Origin: Platycnemis pennipes
Taxonomy: Eukaryota > Arthropoda > Insecta > Odonata > Platycnemididae
Length of the DNA stretch: 64,000 nucleotides
Assembly (NCBI GenBank): GCA_933228895.1
Contig: OW121848.1
Span: forward strand, 101,141,470-101,205,469
Direction of reading: 5' to 3'
The notes beneath the pieces are model-generated. The model was not told the DNA's origin. It saw only the letters and a list, made by a program, of their open reading frames with translations, and made no database searches. Position 1 is the first letter of the stretch. Each line of letters begins with the position of its first letter. Positions 47,481 through 57,434 of the stretch are shown one piece after another. Made by a program: the position numbers and the translations under genes.

Positions 47481-49629
47481 TAACACTATATCAAAGATGA
47501 TTTTTGTACATTCAGCCAAAAATATTTAATTTTATCCTGATGTAATAAAAAAGAAAAAAACAAAATAAAATGTATGCTAGAGGCTAAAAATTGGTTACTA
47601 AGCATAAGTGACATTGAACTTTTATTCAGTAATCTCCATGTAGTTAGTCTTATGCTAAATAGAAAGTGATTTCTAAATATTTAATTTGTTTACGCATTTT
47701 GATGTACTTTGATTGTAAAAATGACTATTTGATGATAAATAATTAGATATATTCATGGAAGTATGTGCTTTTTATTAACATTGGTTATAATTTACCCTCC
47801 CTCTGATGTAACATGGTCAAACAGATGGTAGGCCCACAACAGGTGCACCTTAGGGGCTATCAAAATGCTTCATTTTTTGCTGGTGCTTTTGTAATGGTTT
47901 ACTTTGGAAGAAATTATATCTAAATTTATTTATTATAATTACAGTTAAGAAAATTAGCATAAAATCTTATGGAATAAACACCCATTTTCGTATTTTTATC
48001 ATGCAATACCAAGCCTTAAGAAAAGTGGTGATAAAATAAATACTATTTTCATAATATGATAATAGAGTATATACTCATTAAATTACGAGCATATGAAAAT
48101 CTATATCAATTAATTTGATTAATGCACAGTAACTACTAAATATCCCTCATAGAATAAATTATGTCACAATTATGAGAATAGCATGTTTTTATCTAGTACT
48201 GCACAATTTTCCAGCATTATTTTATTGAATTATTTAATAAAATGTTCTAAGCGCATTACAAAAGACAAGAGTAACATTAATTCGAATTCACGCGTGTTTC
48301 TTTCTGAGCACATTAGTATTCAGTTTACAAGGGAGACACAGTAGGTTCATTTAGAAATATTATCAAAACATGAGACAAACGATCTGACTCGTTCTGTACC
48401 GATATTAATAACATTGCAAAACACAAATAAAACGCTTAAATTATACATAACTACTAACTTTTCACCAAATTACAAAAGAAAAGGGATAATAGTAATTTAT
48501 TCCCCGTACGAACCTGGTGGTGGACAGAAAAAAAAGCGCATCGTCAATTTTTATAACTTCACTTTAATTGGGGTTAAATACTTATCACGCTCAGCACTCG
48601 TTTACTCTTTTACTCACAAAATCTTTTTCTCACGACGCAACTACATCCCATCCCGCAGTCTCATTTTATTGTGATCAAGCTAGTGTATGGAAACGGGAAG
48701 TTTATTCACCATTGTTTTTGTTCTGACGGACCCAGACGGACATAATTTCGCGCGTGGCGCCGGAGATATCGCTGCCTCCAAAGAAGAACAAACAACTCTC
48801 CGACAAAAAGCTTTCAAGAGCGAGCGATCGAGAAATAAAAATAGGGAGGGAGCACCCACCAGACGGTGGGAAGGAGCTAGTAAGTGTCTTGGGAACGAAA
48901 GATATAGGTGTCTCTGGGTGAGGGGATTGGAGTGGAGCAGGTACATGCCACATGGGGAGCCTATCAAAACTCATTCTCGGGAGAGGCGAGACGGGGTAGG
49001 GAGTTCGGAAAAAGATCAGAGAGAGGAATAATAATAATAATAAAAAGATGGGCTCTGGGTGGTGCTCATAAATTTCACTCGGTATCGACATCATCCGTTT
49101 GCCCCCAAATCGCTTAAAAAAGATCCTGCAAACAAGGACGCATCCAACGCCCCCGCCGCAAGCTTTGTAAGTTATTGGCCACCGTGCATGGTGGAGTGTT
49201 GCGGCATTCAGTATGATATCGGTCGTGTGCTGAGAGAGCGTTGCATGCCGGGGAGGGTGGAGAGGAAGTGGGAGGAGAAATTGGAGAGAGTTGAGCGTTG
49301 GGTGGTGCGGGACGAGCACAAAAGGGCTAGGGGGTCTTTGGTCCTTCGCAGCTGGATAGATGGAGGGCGTAAAGACGGACCGCATGATTTATGGCCCATA
49401 AGGCATTTTGGCAGCACTCTGTGGTATATACATATATATACGCCCCCACACTCTATCCAAACACTCACTCCCGCTCACAAAGCAAGCAAACGCACAATGA
49501 AAAGTTAGTTCCACTCGTGCGTGGAAAGGGCGCTTCGCTGTGGGTGACGGACGAGGAAAACCGAATCAAATATACAAATTGTACCAAGTGATGACTTTTC
49601 CACAAAAGTCAATTGTAATACATTGCACT
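47481..49629. other. Intergenic, no supported feature
   Basis: Very AT-rich to about 48,650, then a GC-richer stretch (48,680-49,560) with overlapping frames on both strands, including a 227-codon minus frame that is Pro/Ser/Leu-rich and has no domain. A (TAA)n tract lies at about 49,027-49,043. I cannot support a gene here. Confidence 0.4.
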
Positions 49630-49679
49630 TATTTGAAATTTAAGAGAGATATACTAGTACCTCTCTTAAATTTCAAATA
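49630..49679. repeat. Perfect 19-bp-arm hairpin
   Basis: TATTTGAAATTTAAGAGAG (49,630-49,648) and its exact complement (49,661-49,679) flank a 12-base loop. No target duplication or T-run terminator was identified. Confidence 0.8.
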
Positions 49680-49844
49680 TTTTTCCATCGTTGGTCAAAA
49701 GATAATGTGCTAGAAAATGAGACCAAAAACATTTTAAAATATTTTATAACGTTTATCGAAAATGATGAACATTCATGTTCAGACGACGACGCGAGAGAAG
49801 AAGAAATTTCGCTGAGCAATAAAATTGTTCGAGAATGATGCGCT

Positions 49845-50150
49845 CAACGGAGAATTACATAGCTCTGGTCAAATTGTAAACTTAAAAGAACCGAGGTTCG
49901 ATTCCCGGAAGTGGCGTATTTTCAGAGGCAAACCGGTCTTTACGTGAGTGCCTAATGGAGGACATTTCAAGTTCAGTACTCCGTCTGTCGGATGAGACGT
50001 TAAGCCGTGGTCCCCTTGGCGCCTGTCGCTAAGAGTAGGCTAATGCCGACGCCGGGTTTCTCTCCACTCTCACATTACCCAGTTACCAACCTATACTAAA
50101 ATTGCGCAAATGACCGTAGCTATCGGCCGCCTTCCCTGAATAACTAACCA
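49845..50150 (+). repeat. SINE copy C
   Basis: A plus-strand relative of copies A and B. It has a better B box (GGTTCGATTCCCGG, 49,895-49,908), a degraded A-box region, and the body blocks TGAGTGCCTAATGGAGG, CAAGTTCAGTACTCCG, GACGTTAAGC, CCCCTTGGCGCC, GCTAATGCCGACGCCGGG and GGGTTTCTCTCCAC, ending CCCTGAATAACTAACCAAC. Imperfect flanking matches CAACGGAGAA and CAACGAGAA may be the remains of a target duplication. Confidence 0.7.
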
Positions 50151-51330
50151 ACGAGAAGGTCCGAGAAAAATAAGGAGAATATATAAATAAAATACCAAAA
50201 TCATTGAAATATACATTCCTTATCCCTTAACTTGTCACCCAAACGTATTCATTAAAATAATTAGTTACCTAATAAGTAAAATCTGGTAGAAATAAATAAA
50301 TCCAAAATTGAATATATAAGAGGGTTGCATCGCACCGTGCGGCGTATTGAAAATTGAAAAAATGAACATACAATGGCGTGCAGCTACGAACTGCGAATGA
50401 AATTACCCAAATGCATGAACGCTTGCCATGAAAAGACTCTTTATCGTTCTTCCATGCATTCAGCTATGCAACTTCAACGATTTTAACTCTGTACACGGCA
50501 CAAAATTACCTAAAATGAATGCTTCAACGGCCATCCGCTGTTATTGAAGGTATTACAAGGCTCTTGGCATTCATGCACATGATTGCAGCCGTGTACTAAT
50601 GTTTCGTTACAATGAGAAGGGACCTCCCTCCCTCCTCCGAATTCATTCTTGCGTCCGAATGAATCACAAACTATTTACAGTAAGGGTGCAGCCCCTGTGA
50701 GAATGGCAACGAGTGAACTATAGCAGCAACAAAGACTGTTCTCCTGTGTACACCTACCATTTTACTTACACTAAAACTTCGTACGATAACAATGGTGCGC
50801 ACTAGACGCCCCATGTAAATCAAACACATGTTCATTGAATATTGATTCCACAACAGATTTTCAGCAGTAGCTGGCTCACGTGCTGCGTGGAAGGGTGGTG
50901 ATGTTCGTTACCGAAAATCATTATTTCCCACAGGAATACATGAATTTTTAACTGCACAACCGAATTCTTTGCACCAGCCGAGAGAGTAATCATGTCAATC
51001 ATGCTAAGACATATCGAAAATACATGAACATCTTTCCGAGAAGCAGTTAATTAAAATATAAAAGAAGCAACAGGTATTCGTGCAGGCACCGCTTTGAATC
51101 AGTTAGACATTATAGTCATCTAAAATAAGTTTGATCATTCAAGATGACACAATTTCACGTACAACACAGTTTTTACGGCTAAACGATTCCTTCAACATGT
51201 TTTCAATATTATCGGTGCAAAGTTTTATGGTACATACATCAATCAATGATATTGAGAACACGAAATAAATTACTAAACCGTGATGAAATTTTGTAAAAAC
51301 CAATAATGAGTCAATCACACTCTGCAATAT
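50151..51330. other. Intergenic, no supported feature
   Basis: No feature recognised before the LTR element. Confidence 0.4.
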
Positions 51331-51334
51331 GTAG

Positions 51335-52063
51335 TGTAACGTATCAAAATTTAGCCATGGCATGCTGGGGAGTTGGAGAGCCGCCATGTTGGTTTTTGTA
51401 CAGAATATTTATACGGAGACATAGGGAAATATGGCGTCGGCCTCGACAATGGCCAATTTGTCATTGAGCCTGGTGATTGAGGTCATTCGGGAGTTGCATT
51501 CCCAAGAATAGAAATTGTCTCGCAGGCTATTGTTGAACTCGCGGCAGGTTACGGAGGGAGACTAATTATGGCCGGGCGTTAACAATTAAGAAGTGCCGAT
51601 ATAAAGAGGGAGCAAGAGCGAGCGAGAGGCTGCTGCTAGGCTTCGAGGCGGCTAGTCGAGGAGTCGAACGAAGGTGAAGGCTGATAGTCCAAGAAGAGGG
51701 AAGTGTCTTCTAGGCGAGTCTGATAGTCCAAGAACAGTGAAGTGGAAAGTGGCATGGCGGAGAAGCCAGGATTAACCCAAGGAGACGGGGATCGCCTCAG
51801 CTAGAAACTCCAGATAAACTAAAGGGATAAAGCGGTCCACTCCCCACTATTATGTAGGTACTTATTTTTAAGAGGGTACTGGCTATATTTTATGTGAAAG
51901 TGAAAAGTGAAATGGCTCGTGAAGTGATCTATGGCCTGTAAAAATTGAGCCTGAAGAAAGTAAGAGTGAAAGTGATATGTTGTGAGGGTAATTTATTATG
52001 ATACTGTATATATTTTGTTGTATTGTGTGTGAGACCAATTAAATTGAAAAGGAATAAATTACA
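51335..52063 (+). repeat. 5' LTR (729 bp)
   Basis: TG...CA termini. A TATA-like TATAAAG at 51,600-51,606 precedes a GAGCGAGCGAGAGG-type stretch where transcription could start. AATAAA at about 52,053 may be the polyadenylation signal. An internal direct repeat TGATAGTCCAAGAA occurs at about 51,682 and 51,721. By eye it matches the 3' LTR except in the last 25 bp or so. Confidence 0.93.
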
Positions 52064-52067
52064 TTTA

Positions 52068-52081
52068 TGGCGCCCAACGTG
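52068..52081 (+). promoter_or_regulatory. Primer-binding site, tRNA-Lys type
   Basis: TGGCGCCCAACGTG starts 4 bp after the LTR and matches the start of the insect tRNA-Lys priming site used by gypsy-like elements. The match weakens after 14 bases. Confidence 0.75.
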
Positions 52082-52262
52082 TGAGCACGATAAAATATTA
52101 GACGTACGGGGTTGTGTGATAGGCTACGTTTAATAGATACCACGAGGAGAACCTGAGAGGTGCAGAGTAGGAAGGGTTCACGTTAGAGAACGCGAGAGAA
52201 AATTAGACATCGGGAAAATTACTACAGATTAAGTGTTAGTAGTAACGGTGTAATTGTATAAG

Positions 52263-53687
52263 ATGTTTCGAGCAAGTAAAAGTCTGTTCGAGTTGAAGAA
52301 GGCCGAGGTGCAGGAGGAATTGAAGAAACTAGGGTTAGGCACCGAAGGAGTTAAAAATGAATTGGTCGGTAGGCTTAGATCTGCTCTCGAGGAACAGGGA
52401 GTAGTCATTGAATCTCACAAATTCGAGGTCGAAGACAGGACTCCAACAACGATGGATTTATGGGCTTGGTTGAAGGAAGAGAAAATCAAGGAGAAAAGGG
52501 AACGAGAAGAAGAGAGTAGACGGAGAGAAGAGAGAAGACAGAAGGAGCAGGCGGAGCTGTTAAGAACAATCTTGAGGGAGCAGGCGGAACAGCTGAAAGG
52601 AGCAGAAGTTAGGATGAATACGCGGATAGAAGAGGAAAAAGCAGAAAGGCGCGCAGAGATAGAGGCTGTCCGCGAAGAGGCGAATAATAATGTCCAAAGT
52701 ATAGCGGCGGAAACACGGAAGGATTTATATAATGTCAAGGAAAGGCTGAAGGATTATGAAAGCTTGGCGATAGAAACGCGTGAGGAAGTGAGGAATATCA
52801 CAGAAAAGATGCAGCTGCTGACCGCAGAAAAATTGAAGGAAGAGTCGGAACTGCAAGGAAAAGTACGAATGATAGCGCAGAGTGAAGCGGAAAAGATAAG
52901 GCTGCAGTGTTCGCGAAACTCAACCGCAATTCAATCACCGGGAGTGATGATGAAGATTCCATATTTTGACGGTAGGAGAGGAGCTAGGCCTATGCGATAC
53001 ATCAGTGAGCTGGAGGAATACCAAGCCATGTACCAATTATCCTCCAACGAAATGCTGAAAATCGTAAGACAAGGTCTGACGGGATCTGCAGGCGAATGGT
53101 TTACCGCTATCTCACATCTACTAGAAGACGTAGAGCAGTTCACACAGCTGTTTATGATGCAGTATTGGGGGCGTGAGCAGCAGATGGAGGTTCGGAGGAC
53201 GCTAGATTCCGGCCGGTACATTGAACGAGGGAATATCAGCCGAGTGGAATACGCAACATCACGAATAAGCACTGCAAAGGAACTAAGGCCACCGATGGAG
53301 GACGAGGAAATAATCTATAGGTTAGAGCATCATTTTGGTCCGGAGGTCAACACGGCAATCATATCGCAGCAAATAAACACCATCCCACGATTGTTGTCAT
53401 TGCTCAGCCGATACGATAGGGTGGTGCCGCAGCCGATACAGGAGACGAAGGAAGAGAGCCGAAGAAGATGGACAGGAACCGAGGAAAGGAGAATTGATTT
53501 TAGAGGACGTGGATACAACCCACCACCTCAGAATCAAAATGGTAATAGATATCAACCTAATCCATCCGGCAAGCAGAGGCAGACATCTCCGGTGAGACGG
53601 TACAGCAGCCGAGAACAAATGGATGGACGGAGTTACGAAGAAAGACCACCCAGGGAGAATGCAAACATCCGCACGATGATTGTGTAA
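52263..53687 (+). CDS. Gag polyprotein with SAP-like N-terminus (474 aa)
   Basis: Start chosen at ATG 52,263; the frame is open a few codons upstream but without another ATG. Residues 8-45 or so (ELKKAEVQEELKKLGLG, then VKNELVGRLRSAL) match the SAP helix-turn-helix pattern, a DNA/RNA-binding motif. Residues 65-220 are a highly charged coiled coil (long Glu/Lys/Arg stretches). Residues 225-380 resemble the capsid domain of Ty3/gypsy Gag: IPYFDG, LTGSAGEWF and FMMQYWGREQQMEVR. The C-terminus is basic and Arg/Pro/Gln-rich (RGRGYNPPPQNQNGN) with no CCHC zinc knuckle; RNA binding may rely on these basic residues. It stops at TAA 53,685; the same frame then stays open another 27 codons to a TAG at 53,769. 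Confidence 0.88.
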   Translation: MFRASKSLFELKKAEVQEELKKLGLGTEGVKNELVGRLRSALEEQGVVIESHKFEVEDRTPTTMDLWAWLKEEKIKEKREREEESRRREERRQKEQAELLRTILREQAEQLKGAEVRMNTRIEEEKAERRAEIEAVREEANNNVQSIAAETRKDLYNVKERLKDYESLAIETREEVRNITEKMQLLTAEKLKEESELQGKVRMIAQSEAEKIRLQCSRNSTAIQSPGVMMKIPYFDGRRGARPMRYISELEEYQAMYQLSSNEMLKIVRQGLTGSAGEWFTAISHLLEDVEQFTQLFMMQYWGREQQMEVRRTLDSGRYIERGNISRVEYATSRISTAKELRPPMEDEEIIYRLEHHFGPEVNTAIISQQINTIPRLLSLLSRYDRVVPQPIQETKEESRRRWTGTEERRIDFRGRGYNPPPQNQNGNRYQPNPSGKQRQTSPVRRYSSREQMDGRSYEERPPRENANIRTMIV

Positions 53688-53779
53688 AACTCCGGGAGTA
53701 GTGAAGAAAGGCAAGAAGAGCAGGGAAACGCGAAGGGGCGAGTCGTGCAAGCAGTCCCGACACGACATTAGCCAGAGAA

Positions 53780-55195
53780 ATGGGGACCGAAGAAAGAAAT
53801 AGAGGAGACAGGAGCAAATGCGACAAGGAAATCAGGAATATATTATGCATACCCGAAGATTTGACCGAAGAAGAAAAGGAACACGGATCGCATGAAGAAA
53901 ACAAGTGTCCGGAAATTGTAGTGGAAATAGGGGGGCGGAAGTTTAAGGCACTAGTGGACACCGGTTCAGAAATCACATGTCTGAATGAGAACACATTTAC
54001 GGAGAATCCAGAGGTATTCAAAGGTGTATTAGAGGTACCAATACGGGGAATTCAGGTGATCGGAGCAATAGGTAGGAGGAGCGGGAGAATTAGTAAACAA
54101 ATCTTTCCCACAATAAACATAGGGAAGATTGATGTAGTAATTAATTGCACCATCATACCTAATCTAGTGAAGCCGTTAATATTGGGCACGGATACATTAG
54201 AGATGCTGAGAGCGGAGATTAATTATACTGAAAGCACCATAATCCTGAGGCAAGGGCGGAAGATGGAAGAAAGAAGATTCGGAATGCCTACGGAGTCGTC
54301 ACAGAAGCTAATAATGGCAATTAAACAGGGGCAGTATGAGGAGAGAGAAGATACAGTTTCTATGGAGGAAATCCACAACAGCATGAGAAGCATCAGCGAT
54401 TTACAGGAGAAGGAGTTTAGAGAATTAGCGGGTATTATTTATAAGGAGAAGGAGATTTTCAGAAATACGCCCGGAAAAATAAAGGGGTATTATAATAAGG
54501 TGGAGATTAAAGGTGACGAGGAGTTCCACGGAAAAAGTTACAATGTACCGCTAAATTACCGTGCGAAGGCACGCCACGCTATTAATCAGCTGTTGGAGCA
54601 GGGACTCATAGAAAAGAGTACATCACGATATGTATCACCCCTGATAGGTTTACCGAAGCAGGATGGCTCAATAAGGCTATGTCTGGATGCGAGGGCGGTG
54701 AATAAGATGATGAAGCCGGACTACGCTACGTCAAGAACGCCTCAAGAAATATTTCAAGATTGTGCTAACGTAAAATACATGACATCTTTAGATCTCACGC
54801 AAAGCTTCTACCAAATTCAACTACCTCGAGATTCTCGGAAGTATTGTGCAGTTTACTTTGAAGGATTTATATACCAATTTACTAGAGGGCCGTTTGGCTG
54901 TGCAATTAGCAGTAACGCATTAGTCAGAGCACTTGATTACGTACGTGGAAAGGAAGTAAAGAAGTGTTATCTCAATTTTGAAGACGACTTACCTTGTCTG
55001 ATGGCAGACAGCACCCAAGAAAAGGAAGATATTCCAGGGTTAGTTGAAAGATTTCGGCGTAGAATCATAACAAAGGGGCAGAAGGGAAGAGTGCTACGCT
55101 CTAGTAAAAAACAACACAGAGAGAACTTCGAGAAAGGAGATCGGGTTCCACTATGCACAAACGGAACGATGAAAATTCCTTGTATCCCACATTAA
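53780..55195 (+). CDS. Pol, truncated: protease and RT palm, then integrase scrap
   Basis: This frame is -1 relative to gag, open from 53,705, with a well-placed ATG (AGAAATGG) at 53,780; it does not overlap gag. Protease: LVDTGSEITCL with the catalytic DTG at residues 60-62 and LILGTD near 133-138. RT: GLIEKSTSRYVSPL, then IRLCLDARAVN (about 298-308), SLDLTQSFYQI with catalytic Asp 338, RGPFGC (369-374) and FEDD at 400-403 where YVDD is usual. From about residue 405 the sequence jumps to material like the integrase C-terminus (TQEKEDI, ERFRRR, FEKGDRV). So RT thumb, RNase H and the integrase zinc and catalytic domains are missing, a deletion of perhaps 2 kb judged from normal pol length. Protease may be active; RT and integrase cannot be. 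Confidence 0.88.
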   Translation: MGTEERNRGDRSKCDKEIRNILCIPEDLTEEEKEHGSHEENKCPEIVVEIGGRKFKALVDTGSEITCLNENTFTENPEVFKGVLEVPIRGIQVIGAIGRRSGRISKQIFPTINIGKIDVVINCTIIPNLVKPLILGTDTLEMLRAEINYTESTIILRQGRKMEERRFGMPTESSQKLIMAIKQGQYEEREDTVSMEEIHNSMRSISDLQEKEFRELAGIIYKEKEIFRNTPGKIKGYYNKVEIKGDEEFHGKSYNVPLNYRAKARHAINQLLEQGLIEKSTSRYVSPLIGLPKQDGSIRLCLDARAVNKMMKPDYATSRTPQEIFQDCANVKYMTSLDLTQSFYQIQLPRDSRKYCAVYFEGFIYQFTRGPFGCAISSNALVRALDYVRGKEVKKCYLNFEDDLPCLMADSTQEKEDIPGLVERFRRRIITKGQKGRVLRSSKKQHRENFEKGDRVPLCTNGTMKIPCIPH

Positions 55196-55293
55196 ACCAT
55201 ACGTAGAAATCACTGCACTCACAACAAAACGCACAAGAAACCAACTCCACACAGAACATCGCGCCAGCACAGTTGAGAAAGGACTGAGAACGT
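55182..55293 (+). pseudogene. Pol C-terminal scrap in +1 frame
   Basis: A different frame from the end of the main Pol frame reads VSHIKPYVEITALTTKRT and ends at TAA 55,291. SHIKPY-type sequence is usual at the very end of gypsy integrases. The frame change at about 55,181 therefore marks a second, smaller deletion or rearrangement inside the integrase tail. Confidence 0.55.
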
Positions 55294-55958
55294 AAGAAAA
55301 TAAGAGCCGAGTCATGCGATTTACTAGTTACATTGTAAGCAAGCGTCGGCAGACACAGATTTACCGCGCCATTTGTACACATTTTATCGCAAGGTCGCAG
55401 AGGTGTAACAAAGTAAGGGCTTGTGATTAAAACTTTGTATTTGTGCTGTGAGGGAGTGGATCTACGGTTACTAAATTGGTGTTTAAGTGAAGTCAGCTGG
55501 GTGAATGAACATTTGGACTCAATATGATGAGGCTGACAGTTATAATGTATAACTTTAAAGGTGAAGGAGATTTTATGTTTGATGTGTAGCAAAGTGTGAT
55601 TCCTTTGATTACCAGAAACTATTTTATTGATGGTTATGCACAATATGTACATTTGGAAATTACATATGACCCAATGTTTTATGTAAAATGTATAACTTAT
55701 TTTAGAGATGTTAAATTTGAAGAGGGCATATGGCATTCGTTTTGAATATTTGTATGTTATGTTTTAAAGGTAAAGTTGATGTTTTAAAGAAGGGTATAAT
55801 TGCATTTATTGTATTTTATGAATGTATGTAAACATAGTGGATGTGGACCAATTTCAGGGTAGAACGATCTTTAGAGGCGCCGGGGCGACGCTTTATTTTA
55901 ATTAGAGGCTTCGAAAGAAAATCTTATAGGATATAATATTTGCTTTCGACGGGGCAGA
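55294..55958 (+). other. 3' untranslated region and purine-rich tract
   Basis: Non-coding plus-strand sequence between Pol and the 3' LTR. No envelope-like frame was seen. It ends with GACGGGGCAGA (55,948-55,958), an imperfect polypurine tract abutting the LTR. A 211-codon minus-strand frame here shows no family motif and is probably chance. Confidence 0.6.
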
Positions 55959-56688
55959 TGTAACGTATCAAAATTTAGCCATGGCATGCTGGGGAGTTGG
56001 AGAGCCGCCATGTTGGTTTTTGTACAGAATATTTATACGGAGACATAGGGAAATATGGCGTCGGCCTCGACAATGGCCAATTTGTCATTGAGCCTGGTGA
56101 TTGAGGTCATTCGGGAGTTGCATTCCCAAGAATAGAAATTGTCTCGCAGGCTATTGTTGAACTCGCGGCAGGTTACGGAGGGAGACTAATTATGGCCGGG
56201 CGTTAACAATTAAGAAGTGCCGATATAAAGAGGGAGCAAGAGCGAGCGAGAGGCTGCTGCTAGGCTTCGAGGCGGCTAGTCGAGGAGTCGAACGAAGGTG
56301 AAGGCTGATAGTCCAAGAAGAGGGAAGTGTCTTCTAGGCGAGTCTGATAGTCCAAGAACAGTGAAGTGGAAAGTGGCATGGCGGAGAAGCCAGGATTAAC
56401 CCAAGGAGACGGGGATCGCCTCAGCTAGAAACTCCAGATAAACTAAAGGGATAAAGCGGTCCACTCCCCACTATTATGTAGGTACTTATTTTTAAGAGGG
56501 TACTGGCTATATTTTATGTGAAAGTGAAAAGTGAAATGGCTCGTGAAGTGATCTATGGCCTGTAAAAATTGAGCCTGAAGAAAGTAAGAGTGAAAGTGAT
56601 ATGTTGTGAGGGTAATTTATTATGATACTGTATATATTTTGTTGTATTGTGTGTGAGACCAATTAAATTGGAAAGAGTATAAATTACA
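55959..56688 (+). repeat. 3' LTR (730 bp)
   Basis: The same sequence as the 5' LTR, including TATAAAG at 56,224-56,230. Differences are confined to the last 25 bp or so (GGAAAGAGTATAAATTACA against GAAAAGGAATAAATTACA), where AATAAA is lost and one base gained. Confidence 0.93.
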
Positions 56689-56692
56689 GTAG

Positions 56693-57434
56693 ACTAGACT
56701 ATATCCATGAGAAATTATTAAACTCGAGGTCAAAATTAATAGTCACAAATTCTGCCACGTATATAACATACTTTACATGTATGGAAAACTGATTTTAGCA
56801 CATTTCTTCTTCCTACCCTGAAGTGTACAAATACGTTCTGTTCCCCGACATTTGACCTAAAGTAACAATAGTAATAATTATAATTCACATTAAATTATTT
56901 AGTATCTCATTCCAAGATTTAACAAATGTTTTTCTTTGTTAAGAACGTAATTTGACTCAGTAGGCTGAAATTTAAAGGTGTGACAGTTACAGAAAGAGAA
57001 GCATTTGTATTCAGATGAAAAATAGTACATTTTGCATCATAGAAAAAAATTCCATCAGATTTGCATGGAATAATTCTCTATTCGGCAAATATGGGCTCAA
57101 ACCTGAGTAAAGACTCAGTTTTAAGACAAAAAGAAACGATATAGTCCTATATAAACTAACTTCATACTTGTCTCCTTGGATCTAAAATATGGCGCAATTT
57201 AGCATGTAGTCACAAAAACAATGAAAGCACAACAAGCAGACACCATATTCTAATAATAAATAATAATTACTTTTAATACTTTTTAGAATACGTCTATGCA
57301 AGCACCTAACCCTCTAACATGTCTTCTAGATCTAAAATGATAACATCGAAGGATACGTATACTAGTTGAACTTAATTGAATAACGCACGGAGACAAACCT
57401 GTTTACTCCAGACAAATTTCCATACTACTGTTAC
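56693..57434. other. Intergenic, no supported feature
   Basis: AT-rich flank of the LTR element; nothing recognised. Confidence 0.4.

Larger units (their letters stand above)
51331..56692 (+). mobile_element. Ty3/gypsy LTR retrotransposon, internally deleted
   Basis: A 5354-bp element (51,335-56,688) with LTRs beginning TGTAAC and ending ATTACA, flanked by a 4-bp target duplication GTAG (51,331-51,334; 56,689-56,692). Order: LTR, primer-binding site, gag, protease-RT, integrase-tail remnant, purine-rich tract, LTR. The protease-RT order is consistent with Ty3/gypsy; the position of integrase after RT is only seen from its C-terminal scraps. The RT thumb, RNase H and most of integrase are missing, so it cannot move alone. 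The nearly identical LTRs indicate recent insertion. The clade is not resolved; the tRNA-Lys-type priming site is shared with gypsy and Osvaldo-type insect elements. Confidence 0.93.

Noticed and set aside
48702..49385. 227-codon minus-strand gene
   Set aside because: The product is Pro/Ser/Leu-rich with no domain, overlaps several open frames on the other strand, and lies in a GC-rich island where long frames are expected by chance.
52415..54021. Minus-strand frames of 62-154 codons across gag and pol
   Set aside because: They mirror the gag and pol coding strand and lack motifs of their own.
55101..55736. 211-codon minus-strand frame as an antisense or env-like gene
   Set aside because: It overlaps the integrase remnant and 3' untranslated region of the LTR element on the opposite strand and shows no signal peptide, membrane or envelope motif pattern.
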